Positions 16,679 to 25,861 of a stretch of 64,000 nt of DNA are shown here, one piece after another. The DNA is from Lachnospiraceae bacterium UBA3804 (GTDB taxonomy: Bacteria > Bacillota > Clostridia > Lachnospirales > Lachnospiraceae), in the NCBI GenBank assembly GCA_002368665.1, contig DFEK01000002.1, forward strand, positions 1-64,000. The letters run 5' to 3'. The position numbers and the translations under genes were made by a program. Below the pieces are notes generated by a model. That model was not told the DNA's origin, searched no databases, and saw nothing but the letters and a program-made list of their open reading frames with translations. Numbering within the stretch: position 1 is the stretch's first letter; every line of letters begins with the position of its first letter.

Positions 16679-18953
16679 CCGTAAATGTCACATCATATTT
16701 GTATTCGTCTACCGCTTCCACCTGCTGGATGGTTTTGTTGCCTTCCAGATCTTCCACTTCTTCCGGAATGTATACGGTATAGGTTACAACTACGGTTCCT
16801 TTGGATACCGCAAAGATATTGTTTAAGTTAATCCGCACGGGGAAGGAATCCGTATTGGCATTGAACAGTTCCGTTCCGTCGGGTGTTTTTAAAATAACAT
16901 GTGCGGCTCCGCCCGTGTACTTCGGAGGCTGTGATATGGAAATATCGCAGTTGTAGTACTTCTTCTCGGGTCCTTTACTGATCTTGATCTCGACTTCCGT
17001 TCCTTTGGTCACCGTAGCGCCGCTGGTGATGCTCTGCTCGCAAACCAGGCCTTCCGCTACGCTCTCGTTATTTACTTCGGTCACCTTGGCACAAACGAGT
17101 TCCATATTGGTCAGCGTGTTTCTGGCAGCTTCCTCGGTCATATTGGTTAAGGACGGCATCTTCATTTCGCCGGACTTGTCCGCACCGAGGGAAATGGTAA
17201 TGGTAACCGTTCCGTTACGGCTCATGCTGCTGTTTGCTTCCGGAGACTGTGCGATAACATTGCCTTTCACAATTCCGGAATTGTATTCTTTGAGTTTCTC
17301 AACCTTAAATCCTTCATCTTCCAGTTTGGATGTGGCTATCGCTTCCGTTTCTCCGATGACACTCGGAACCGGAACACCGTCGCCCTCCATGGAAACATAA
17401 ACTTTCACGGTTCCGCCCTCGGCAATCGCTTCGTTGGCTGCCGGAGAGGTGGAAATGACATAGTCACTCTTTACCGTTGCGGATTTCTCATAGATCATTT
17501 CCGTTTTAAGTCCCGCTTTGGTGAGAATATCCTTCGCTTCGTTGATGGAAAGACCGACAACGGACGGAACTTTCTCACTCGCTTCCGCTGCTTCCTGGCG
17601 GTTGATCTTCTTTCCGCCGTTACCGAAGATACCCATGGCATATCCTGCGAAGTACAGGATGACACAACCGATCAAAACTGCCACTACAACGATAATGACG
17701 GTTTTTAATTTCTCTACAAAACTGTCGTCCTCATCTTCATCGTCATCATCCATTGCTCTGGAAGAACGGCTCTTCGATTTGGCTACGGCATCTTTGGAAA
17801 GTTGTTTGGAACGCTGTATATTCTGTGATTTCTGGGAAGGTGCGCCGGGCTTCTTTCCGTTTCCGGAAGGCTGCGGCTTGGACTGAGTCCTTCTTTGTCC
17901 GTTTGCGGAAGACTTGGAAGGATTTCTTCTCTCCACATCTTCTGCCGCTTTCTTTCTCGGAGACATTTTCTCCGTATCGGAAAGAGCAATGCCTCCGGCC
18001 TCCGCTGCGGAGATCACTTCCGCGGAATAGCCCTGACCGGTGGAACGGCGTTTGATCAATTCTCTTTCCTTTTCCGTTACGTTTCTGGTAGCGGACTTGG
18101 ACTCGATGGAATCAATTTTGACAAAATCTTCATCCGGGCTGATTAAGGACTTCTTCAAATCCTCAACAAGCTCGCTCATTTTCTGATATCTTCGATCCGG
18201 ACTCTTCTGACAGCACTTGAGCACGATCTGCTCCACGCTGACCGGAATCTCCGGAACGTATTTTCTGGGTGAAGGCATTTCGTTCTGAATCTGCATAATG
18301 GCGATTGCCACGGCCGTTTCCCCGTTAAAAGGAACACGTCCGGTCAGCATTTCGAATAACGTAATACCTAAAGAATAAATATCGCTCTTGGCATCGGAGA
18401 AACCTCCTCTTGCCTGCTCGGGAGATGCATAGTGCACACTGCCCATAACATTCGAAGTAATGGTATTGGAACTGGTTGCCTTGGCGATACCGAAATCGGT
18501 AACCTTAACCTTTCCGTCCTTACTGATCATGATGTTCTGAGGCTTAATATCGCGATGAACGATTCCGTTATTGTGTGCCGCTTCCAAACCCATGGAAATC
18601 TGAATGGCAATACTTACGGACTCTTTTACGGATAAGCGCTGCTTCTTCTCGATGTATCTCTTTAAAGTGATTCCCTCGACAAGCTCCATGACGATGTAAT
18701 AGATACCGTCTTCCTCGCCTACGTCATAGACGTTAACGATGTTCTGATGCTCCAGTCCTGCTGCCGCCTGAGCTTCCGTACGGAATTTGGATACAAAATC
18801 CTTGTTTTCGGAGAATTCCTTCTTCAAGACCTTGAGTGCAACGAATCGATTCAGTTTTCTATCTTTTGCCTTATAGACATCCGACATTCCGCCGGCGCCG
18901 ATGGATTCGAGTATTTCATATCGATCGCCGATCACCATACCGATTTTAATCAT
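16665..18953 (-). CDS. prkC: PASTA-domain Ser/Thr protein kinase
   Basis: 762 residues. The kinase domain occupies about 10-270, with GAGGMSDVY (glycine loop), VALKVLK (ATP lysine), HRDIKPQN (catalytic loop) and DFGIAK. A low-complexity basic/serine linker follows. A membrane segment lies near 425-447, after an acidic DDDDEDEDD stretch, and three extracellular PASTA repeats (VPSVVG…, VPSVIG…, MPSLTN…) come next. A final domain of about 100 residues follows. PASTA kinases sense peptidoglycan fragments or lipid II and tune growth and wall synthesis. It is next to its phosphatase partner and rsgA. Confidence 0.96.
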   Translation of the reverse strand: MIKIGMVIGDRYEILESIGAGGMSDVYKAKDRKLNRFVALKVLKKEFSENKDFVSKFRTEAQAAAGLEHQNIVNVYDVGEEDGIYYIVMELVEGITLKRYIEKKQRLSVKESVSIAIQISMGLEAAHNNGIVHRDIKPQNIMISKDGKVKVTDFGIAKATSSNTITSNVMGSVHYASPEQARGGFSDAKSDIYSLGITLFEMLTGRVPFNGETAVAIAIMQIQNEMPSPRKYVPEIPVSVEQIVLKCCQKSPDRRYQKMSELVEDLKKSLISPDEDFVKIDSIESKSATRNVTEKERELIKRRSTGQGYSAEVISAAEAGGIALSDTEKMSPRKKAAEDVERRNPSKSSANGQRRTQSKPQPSGNGKKPGAPSQKSQNIQRSKQLSKDAVAKSKSRSSRAMDDDDEDEDDSFVEKLKTVIIVVVAVLIGCVILYFAGYAMGIFGNGGKKINRQEAAEASEKVPSVVGLSINEAKDILTKAGLKTEMIYEKSATVKSDYVISTSPAANEAIAEGGTVKVYVSMEGDGVPVPSVIGETEAIATSKLEDEGFKVEKLKEYNSGIVKGNVIAQSPEANSSMSRNGTVTITISLGADKSGEMKMPSLTNMTEEAARNTLTNMELVCAKVTEVNNESVAEGLVCEQSITSGATVTKGTEVEIKISKGPEKKYYNCDISISQPPKYTGGAAHVILKTPDGTELFNANTDSFPVRINLNNIFAVSKGTVVVTYTVYIPEEVEDLEGNKTIQQVEAVDEYKYDVTFTDASN

Positions 18954-19019
18954 AAAACCTAAACTCCTTACCTAACGTTCCCTTAACTTCAATCCTTAAA
19001 ATCAATCTATCCTTCTGCG

Positions 19020-19748
19020 TCATTCTTCCGGCCGCACGAGAATTACCGCGATATTGTCTTTGCCGCCGTTCTCGTTTGCGGTCCTGATCAGAAGTTCCGC
19101 CTTGTCTTTTAACTCTTTCTGTGACTTAACCAACTGTAAAATGTCCGAATCCTCGATCATGTTGGTCAGACCGTCCGAACACATCAGCACCAGATCTCCG
19201 GGTTTCATCGTCACTTCGAAGAAATCCACATTTACGGAATTGGCCGCACCGATTGCCCTGGTAATGATGTTTTTATCCGGGTGATTTCTGGCGCTCTCCC
19301 TGTCGATTCCTCCCATCCGGACCATTTCCTCAACCAAAGAGTGGTCTCTGGTGATCTGGGTGATCGTATCCGAAATGACATAGAGTCTGCTGTCTCCGAC
19401 ATTTGCCACATACAAAAGGCCGTCCACATAAGTGGATGCCACCACCGTTGTTCCCATGCCGTCCAAGTTCTTATCCTCCAGAGACTTCTTGCGGATCAGC
19501 TTGTTGGCATATTGAATGGCATCATCCAGAATCTGCACGGGTTCTTTTTTCTTTGACTTTGCCACTTCCTCCACGATGGTCTCCACCGTACATTTGGAAG
19601 CGTAATCCCCCGCCTTATGGCCTCCCATTCCGTCCGCAACGACGAAAAGGTTGGGAAGATTTCCCAAGGGTACCACACAGGTGAAAACAAAGTCCTGATT
19701 CAGTTGTCTTTTTCTTCCGATATCCGTAACGGAAAAAGCACTAACCAC
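19020..19748 (-). CDS. stp: PP2C-family Ser/Thr phosphatase paired with PrkC
   Basis: 242 residues when started at the GTG at 19748, which has GGAGG seven bases upstream. The longer frame overlaps rlmN. PP2C metal-binding motifs are visible: VADGMGGHKAGDYAS, LVLMCSDGLTNMI and GGKDNIAVIL. It dephosphorylates targets of the PASTA kinase encoded just downstream. Confidence 0.94.
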   Translation of the reverse strand: MVSAFSVTDIGRKRQLNQDFVFTCVVPLGNLPNLFVVADGMGGHKAGDYASKCTVETIVEEVAKSKKKEPVQILDDAIQYANKLIRKKSLEDKNLDGMGTTVVASTYVDGLLYVANVGDSRLYVISDTITQITRDHSLVEEMVRMGGIDRESARNHPDKNIITRAIGAANSVNVDFFEVTMKPGDLVLMCSDGLTNMIEDSDILQLVKSQKELKDKAELLIRTANENGGKDNIAVILVRPEE

Positions 19749-19771
19749 TGTTTCTCCTCCATGGCCAGTCA

Positions 19772-20818
19772 TCACTTTAAAGCCTGCTGCCCTTCTTCTT
19801 CCAGAATTTTCCTTCGAAGTTGGCCGCACGCCCCATCTATGTCTCTGCCCATTTCCCTTCTAATAGTAACATTTATTCCGTTTTTTTCAAGTTTATTTTT
19901 GAACCCGAGGACCCTCAATCGGTCTGTGGGCCTGAATTTCCGCTCCTTAATGGGGTTGACCGGAATTAAGTTGATATGACAATTCATTCCGCGGACCAGA
20001 CGGATGAGTTCTTCCGCCTCTTCCTCGCGGTCATTCTGACCCGCTACAAGGGCATATTCGAAGCTGATCCGACGGCCTGTTTTGTCGAAATATTCGCGAC
20101 AGACTGCCATCAGTTCGTCAAGCGAATACGAATTTGCCACGGGCATCAATTCTTTTCTCTTATCATCCGTAGGTGCATGCAGGGAAATCGCAAGGGTGAT
20201 CTGCAGTTTTTCCTCCGCCAGTTTGCGAAGTTTCGGTACAATTCCGCAACTTGAAACGGTAATATTGCGCTGGGACAGGTTGCATCCCTTCTCATCGCTG
20301 ATTAAGCGGATGAATTTTACCACATTGTCGTAATTATCCATGGGTTCTCCCGTTCCCATAACAACCACATTGGAAACCTTCTCTTTCGTCAGATGTGCGA
20401 TCATATAAATCTGGTCAAGCATCTCTCCGGGCAGGAGGTTTCGTTCCAGTCCGTCCAGGGTCGATGCACAGAACTTACATCCCATACGGCATCCGACCTG
20501 AGAAGAAATACAGACGGAATTGCCGTGATGATACTGCATCCAGACACTTTCCACATAATTTCCGTCCTCTAAGCGGAACAGAAATTTCTTGGTCCCGTCA
20601 ATGGCGGAAGTCTGCTCTCTTTCGCAGACCAGTGTGGTAAATGTATAATTTTCTTTCAGCTTCTGCCGCAAAGAAAGCGATAAATTGCTCATTTCGTCAA
20701 CAGAACGGACCTGTTTGACATGAATCCAGTCATAGATCTGGGCAGCACGAAAAGCGCTTTCCGAAAGCGCCTTCATTTCTTCCTTCAGTTCATCCAGTGT
20801 CATTGACTTTAAATCCAT
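19772..20818 (-). CDS. rlmN: Dual-specificity 23S rRNA/tRNA adenine-C2 methyltransferase (radical SAM)
   Basis: 348 residues with the radical SAM cluster site GCRMGCKFCAS and the methyl-carrying cysteine region near the C-terminus (DIDGACGQL). It methylates A2503 of 23S rRNA and A37 of some tRNAs. It starts four bases after the rsmB stop. Confidence 0.96.
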   Translation of the reverse strand: MDLKSMTLDELKEEMKALSESAFRAAQIYDWIHVKQVRSVDEMSNLSLSLRQKLKENYTFTTLVCEREQTSAIDGTKKFLFRLEDGNYVESVWMQYHHGNSVCISSQVGCRMGCKFCASTLDGLERNLLPGEMLDQIYMIAHLTKEKVSNVVVMGTGEPMDNYDNVVKFIRLISDEKGCNLSQRNITVSSCGIVPKLRKLAEEKLQITLAISLHAPTDDKRKELMPVANSYSLDELMAVCREYFDKTGRRISFEYALVAGQNDREEEAEELIRLVRGMNCHINLIPVNPIKERKFRPTDRLRVLGFKNKLEKNGINVTIRREMGRDIDGACGQLRRKILEEEGQQALK

Positions 20819-20821
20819 GGA

Positions 20822-22180
20822 TCAGTCTCCCGTTTTACGAAACAGGGCGATGAAAAATCCGTCCGAATCATATTCTCCGGGAAGGATCAAAACGCGTCCT
20901 TTGGAAAGACGTGCGTCTTTTAACTCTTCCGGGAAGCGTTCGAAGGAAGCTTCCTCAAACGCCAGATTATTTAAAATCCAATCCGCCATTTCTTCATTTT
21001 CGCCGGGATTTACGGTACAGGTACTGTACAGTAGGAATCCGCCCTTTTTCACATTACCCGAAACGGCTCTTAGAATCTTTTTTTGCAAAGTAATGATTTC
21101 GTCTAAGGACTCTTTCCTTAAACGGTTCTTTAAATCCGGCTTTCTGCCGATCACTCCGAGGCCCGAACAGGGAACGTCCGCAATCACAACATCCGCCTTG
21201 GCGCGTAATTCTTCATGCACTTCGGTGGCATCTTTGACATCACAGTCAATCCCGGCAAAATGCATGCGCTCTGCGTTTTCACGAATGCGTCCGACTTTGG
21301 CATCGGATACGTCAAATGCCATAACCTTACCGGTTCCGTTTAATCTTCCCGCCACATATAAGCTCTTTCCGCCCGGGGAAGCGCAGACATCCATTACGGT
21401 ATCGCCTTCCTTTACAGGTGCTAGAAAACCGACCAGCTGTGCGGAGAAATCCTGGACATGAAACAGTCCCTCGTCATATCCTTTTAAGGAGCTGACATCT
21501 CCCGCGTGCTCCAGGCGGCAGGCATCCGGAAGGTAGGTACAGGGTGTGATCTTAACGCCCTTTTCTTCCCAGGCATGCAGAAGTTCCGCCTTTTCTTCCA
21601 AAGACAGATTCTCCTTAACATGAACGGACAGACCGGCATCTTTCAGATAATACCGGCAGATCTCTTCCGTCTTCTTTGCTCCGTAATTTTGAATGAAATG
21701 CTCTCCGATCCAGACCGGGAGGGAGTATTTGGCCTGTAAATACAGAGTCATGTCTTTCCCGGGGTCGGGATATTCGATATGTTCTTTTTCACGGGAAAGC
21801 GTACGCAAAACGCCGTTGACAAAACCTGCCAGATTAACGAATCCTTTCTTCTTGGCAAGTTCCACCGAAAGGTTGCAGGCCTTGGTATCGTATACCTGGT
21901 CCATATAAAGGATCTGGTACGCGCCCATCAGAAGAATGACCCGGATGACGGGCTTAATCCTGCTGCCCTTTTTCATATATTGGGAAAGAACATACGTTAA
22001 TTCTTCTTTCCGTTCCAGAACGCCCATGGTCAGCTTCTTTAAGAACGCTTTTCTGGCAGGCTCCCAGTCGTCGCATTTATCCAGAACATTCTTCAGAAGA
22101 ATGTGGCTTTGCTCTTCTTTGTACAGAACCGAAAGAAGGATTTCAAGGCAGTATTCTCTTGTCCTTAAATCTTCATTCAT
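20822..22180 (-). CDS. rsmB: 16S rRNA m5C967 methyltransferase
   Basis: 452 residues. An N-terminal NusB-like RNA-binding domain precedes a Rossmann methyltransferase with VCASPGGKS (SAM binding), ADVPCSGLGVIGRKPD (catalytic Cys region) and YSTCTVNPGENE (nucleophile Cys). It overlaps fmt by four bases. Confidence 0.95.
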   Translation of the reverse strand: MNEDLRTREYCLEILLSVLYKEEQSHILLKNVLDKCDDWEPARKAFLKKLTMGVLERKEELTYVLSQYMKKGSRIKPVIRVILLMGAYQILYMDQVYDTKACNLSVELAKKKGFVNLAGFVNGVLRTLSREKEHIEYPDPGKDMTLYLQAKYSLPVWIGEHFIQNYGAKKTEEICRYYLKDAGLSVHVKENLSLEEKAELLHAWEEKGVKITPCTYLPDACRLEHAGDVSSLKGYDEGLFHVQDFSAQLVGFLAPVKEGDTVMDVCASPGGKSLYVAGRLNGTGKVMAFDVSDAKVGRIRENAERMHFAGIDCDVKDATEVHEELRAKADVVIADVPCSGLGVIGRKPDLKNRLRKESLDEIITLQKKILRAVSGNVKKGGFLLYSTCTVNPGENEEMADWILNNLAFEEASFERFPEELKDARLSKGRVLILPGEYDSDGFFIALFRKTGD

Positions 22181-23112
22181 GAATTCTTTGCAGTCTCTCC
22201 CACCGTAATCTTATTTCCAAGTAAAAAGTCATGCACCGACATTTCCTTCTTTGCCTGGGGCTTCACTCTCGTAACGGCAAGGCTTCCCTTACCGCACTGA
22301 ATGACAAATTCATCCTTGCTAACCGAAATGACTTCTCCGGGAGTACCGTAGGATTCCGTCTCTTTTACGTAAGAAGCAAGGATCTTCAACATTTTCTCCT
22401 GCAAGAAGGTATAGGCTCCGGGCCAGGAATTGAGTCCGCGGACCAGACGCTCGAGTTCTTCTGCTTCCTTTGTAAAATCGAGATTTCCCATCTCTTTACT
22501 TAACATTTTGGCATAGAATAAGGGACCTTCCGGCTGAGGAGTCGCCGTAAGGCTTCCGTCTTCGAGTTTCGATAAGGCTTCCACAATTAAGCTTCCGCCG
22601 AGGTTCATCAGTTTATCATGCAAAGAATCCGCCGTTTCGTCTGCGGCAAGAGGAATAGCGCCTTTTAAGAGCATATCTCCGGTATCCAGGCCTTCGTCCA
22701 TCTGCATAATGGTTACGCCGGCTTCTTTTTCCCCGTTGATGATTGCCCAGTGGATCGGTGCGGCGCCCCTGTACATCGGAAGAAGGGATGCATGGATATT
22801 GATGCATCCGTATTTGGGCATTTCCAGTACTTCCTTGGTCAGAATCTGTCCGAATGCTGCAACCACGAAAACATCTGCCTTAGCTTTCCTTAATTCTTCC
22901 ACATTTTCGGGCAGGCGCAGTTTGACGGGCTGGAAAGTCGGAATATTCCATTCCTCGGCATAGAGTTTTACCGGGGATTTGCTCAGTTCCTTGCCCCTTC
23001 CCTTGGGCTTGTCCGGCTGGGTAACCACCAGCGTGATCTCATGTCCGGCCTCTCTTAAGGCTTTCAATGCACCGACTGCGAAATCGGGTGTTCCCATAAA
23101 AACAATCTTCAT
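22177..23112 (-). CDS. fmt: Methionyl-tRNA formyltransferase
   Basis: 311 residues from the ATG giving MKIVFMGTPDFAVGAL; 36 upstream codons of open frame run into def and are not used. The catalytic region is INIHASLLPMYRGAAPIHWAI. It formylates initiator Met-tRNA, working with the deformylase encoded just upstream. Confidence 0.96.
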   Translation of the reverse strand: MKIVFMGTPDFAVGALKALREAGHEITLVVTQPDKPKGRGKELSKSPVKLYAEEWNIPTFQPVKLRLPENVEELRKAKADVFVVAAFGQILTKEVLEMPKYGCINIHASLLPMYRGAAPIHWAIINGEKEAGVTIMQMDEGLDTGDMLLKGAIPLAADETADSLHDKLMNLGGSLIVEALSKLEDGSLTATPQPEGPLFYAKMLSKEMGNLDFTKEAEELERLVRGLNSWPGAYTFLQEKMLKILASYVKETESYGTPGEVISVSKDEFVIQCGKGSLAVTRVKPQAKKEMSVHDFLLGNKITVGETAKNS

Positions 23113-23122
23113 AACAGTATCC

Positions 23123-23611
23123 TTACTCTTCCTCTGCCATTTCGGCGAGTTCTTCGTTATCGTAAAGCTTGCCTTCCACCTTATCCACGTACATGATACC
23201 GTCCAGATGGTCGATTTCATGCTGTAAGGCTCTTGCCATCAGTTCCTCGCCTTCCACTGTGATCTTCTCCATATCCTGGTTGTATGCTTCCACAACAACA
23301 TGATTGGCTCTGGTTACGATACCGCTTTTACCGGGTACGGACAGGCAGCCTTCATATCCTGTCTGCTCTCCGTCGGATGTTAAGATCTTCGGGTTGATTA
23401 AAGCAATGGGATCCTCGCCCGTCACGTCAATGACTACGATGCGCTTGCGGATTCCCACCTGCGGGGCTGCAAGACCGACTCCGTTCGAATCATACATGGT
23501 ATCAAACATATCCTGAATGAGTTCCCTGATTCTCGGTGTTACTTCCGTTACTTCTTTTGCCGTTGCGCGAAGCACTTCTTCGCCAAGCGTTCTGACTTGT
23601 CTGATTGCCAT
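23123..23611 (-). CDS. def: Peptide deformylase
   Basis: 162 residues with all three motifs: GVGLAAPQVG, EGCLSVPG (metal Cys) and QHEIDHLDG (metal His pair and catalytic Glu). It removes the N-formyl group from nascent proteins. Confidence 0.97.
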   Translation of the reverse strand: MAIRQVRTLGEEVLRATAKEVTEVTPRIRELIQDMFDTMYDSNGVGLAAPQVGIRKRIVVIDVTGEDPIALINPKILTSDGEQTGYEGCLSVPGKSGIVTRANHVVVEAYNQDMEKITVEGEELMARALQHEIDHLDGIMYVDKVEGKLYDNEELAEMAEEE

Positions 23612-23620
23612 AGTCTCCTC

Positions 23621-25852
23621 CTAAAATGTATTCATCGGGTCAAAATCAAACTGTAACTGTTCCCTGTTTAAACTCAATGTCTGAATTCTTTCTTCCATGA
23701 AATCCTTAATCTTTGTTAAGGGTTCCGTGGAATGATGTTTATAGTATACCACCTGACGGTAGATATCGTTCTTTTTTCCCAAAGCGGCTTTTCCGGGTCC
23801 GATCTGCTTCGGGGCATCCTCCGTAAACAGTTCGGATACCTCTTTCGTCAGTCCGAGTGACAATCTGGACAAACGGTTCCAGTCCGGTCCGAAGAACTGT
23901 ACGCACAGCATATGGCCGCATGGCGGATACTCCATAAAATCCCTGTATTCGATTTCCTCTTTGTAGAAGCCTTCGTAATCCTGATTGGCCGCATGGACGA
24001 TGGCATAATGCTCGGGCTGGTATGTCTGGATCACGGTCTCTCCGCCGCTCGATGCGCGTCCCGCACGCCCTGCCGCCTGCGTAAGCAACTGAAACGTTCT
24101 CTCTGCCGCACGGTAATCATTGTGGGATAAAGAGGTATCGGCAAGCAGTATCCCCATTAAAGTAACTCCCGGGAAATCATGACCCTTAACGATCATCTGC
24201 GTTCCCAGAAGGATATCGGCTTCCCTGGATGCAAAGCGCGATAAAATTGCCTCATAGTCTTCCGCCTTCTTCGTCGTATCCGCATCCATTCTAAGAACCA
24301 CGGCCTGCGGAAAACGCTTCCTAATCTCTTCTTCAATCTGCTCCGTACCGGCGCGGAAGCCCGCGACCTTTGCGGAACCGCACTTCGGACACTTTTTGAC
24401 CATATCGGTCATATAGCCGCAGTAATGGCACATCAGTACTCCTCCGCGGTGTTCGGATAAGGAAATGTCGCAATGCGGACATTTGATTACCTCTCCGCAG
24501 TCACGGCAAAGAATACTTCCCGCATATCCTCTGCGATTAAGGAAAAGCATCGTCTGCTCTCCCTTTTCAAGCCGATCCTGCATAAGAGTTGCAAGTTTTG
24601 CCGAGAAAACGGTCCGGTTTCCGCTTTGTAACTCCTCTTTCATATCCACGATATGAACGCTCGGAAGTTCTCCTCCGGTCAGTCTTTTATTCAGCTTAAA
24701 ACATTTGATCTCGCCTTTTTGGATCCTTGAAAAACTCTCAAGGGACGGTGTTGCGGAACCCATCACCAGTGAGGATAAACTCAGGCGGCAAAGTTCGGCA
24801 GCCACTTCCCTGGCATGATACTTGGGCATGGTTTCGCTTTTATACGAGCTTTCGTGCTCTTCGTCGATAATGACCATACCGAGATTCGGAAACGGTGTAA
24901 ATAAGGCGCTCCTGGGTCCGATCATAATGGAGATCTCGCCGCTTTTGGCTTTCTCGAACTGTTCGAATTTCTCGCTGTCGGTCAGTTTCGAATGCACCAC
25001 GGCAACTTTATTTCCGAATCTGCGGTAGAAACGCATCAGATTCTGGTATGTCAGTGCGATTTCGGGGATCAAAAGGATCGCCTGTTTTCCCTCATTTAAA
25101 CAGTTTTCGATCAGGCGCATGTAAACTTCCGTTTTACCGCTACCCGTAATTCCGTAGATATAGTATTCGCCGAACGGATGGACTTTGCGGTCGGCCTCTA
25201 TGGATTCCACCACCGTTCTCTGTTCATCACTGAGGGTCGGAATCGCATCCTCCTCTTTGCGGAACGCAAACGGTGTATCGCTGCTTTGCATCACTTCAAT
25301 GCTTAGAAATCCGTCTTTTTCAAGGGATTTGATCGTCGAGGACGAAACATTGAGCTTACCGGTAACCAGACTGTACGAAAGCCGGTTGGAACGAAGCAGT
25401 TCCTCCAAAAGTCTGACCTTCGCCCGCTGTTTTTTCCCTTCCGCAATCTGAATTCCCTGCCTGATGGTAATCTCCGGGACATCGCTTACGATCATCTGGC
25501 GGACTTTCTTATTCGACGCCTTCTTCACCGGAAGGACGGTCTTTAAGGCATTGATCATCGTCGAGCCGTATCTGCGGTGAATGAAATCGGCAAGCGCCAC
25601 TAAATTCTCCTCCGCCGAAACCGACTTCGGAACGATCCCTGCGATTTCTTTAAGCGTATACGAAGCATTCTCTTTCTTTACTTCTTCGTCCAATTCCACC
25701 ACATATCCCGTGCGTATTTTGTCGCCCTTACCGAACGGGATCTCCACCTTGGAGCCCACCTGCACATCCGCCTTAAGACGCTCCGGAATACGGTAGCTGA
25801 AGGTATGATCTAAATTTTTATGGGATATATCGATAATTACTTCTGCAACCAT
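23621..25852 (-). CDS. priA: Primosomal replication-restart helicase
   Basis: 743 residues. An N-terminal DNA-binding domain precedes a superfamily 2 helicase with GITGSGKTEVYM (Walker A) and DEEHESSYK (Walker B). A zinc-binding insertion has paired cysteines (CRDCGEVIKCPHCD, CHYCGY, CPKCGS). It reloads the replisome at stalled forks. It sits 9 bases upstream of def. Confidence 0.96.
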   Translation of the reverse strand: MVAEVIIDISHKNLDHTFSYRIPERLKADVQVGSKVEIPFGKGDKIRTGYVVELDEEVKKENASYTLKEIAGIVPKSVSAEENLVALADFIHRRYGSTMINALKTVLPVKKASNKKVRQMIVSDVPEITIRQGIQIAEGKKQRAKVRLLEELLRSNRLSYSLVTGKLNVSSSTIKSLEKDGFLSIEVMQSSDTPFAFRKEEDAIPTLSDEQRTVVESIEADRKVHPFGEYYIYGITGSGKTEVYMRLIENCLNEGKQAILLIPEIALTYQNLMRFYRRFGNKVAVVHSKLTDSEKFEQFEKAKSGEISIMIGPRSALFTPFPNLGMVIIDEEHESSYKSETMPKYHAREVAAELCRLSLSSLVMGSATPSLESFSRIQKGEIKCFKLNKRLTGGELPSVHIVDMKEELQSGNRTVFSAKLATLMQDRLEKGEQTMLFLNRRGYAGSILCRDCGEVIKCPHCDISLSEHRGGVLMCHYCGYMTDMVKKCPKCGSAKVAGFRAGTEQIEEEIRKRFPQAVVLRMDADTTKKAEDYEAILSRFASREADILLGTQMIVKGHDFPGVTLMGILLADTSLSHNDYRAAERTFQLLTQAAGRAGRASSGGETVIQTYQPEHYAIVHAANQDYEGFYKEEIEYRDFMEYPPCGHMLCVQFFGPDWNRLSRLSLGLTKEVSELFTEDAPKQIGPGKAALGKKNDIYRQVVYYKHHSTEPLTKIKDFMEERIQTLSLNREQLQFDFDPMNTF

Positions 25853-25861
25853 ACCGTATCC

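Noticed and set aside
23113..23220. 36-codon upstream extension of fmt
   Set aside because: It overlaps the end of def in another frame and the family's usual N-terminus starts at 23112.
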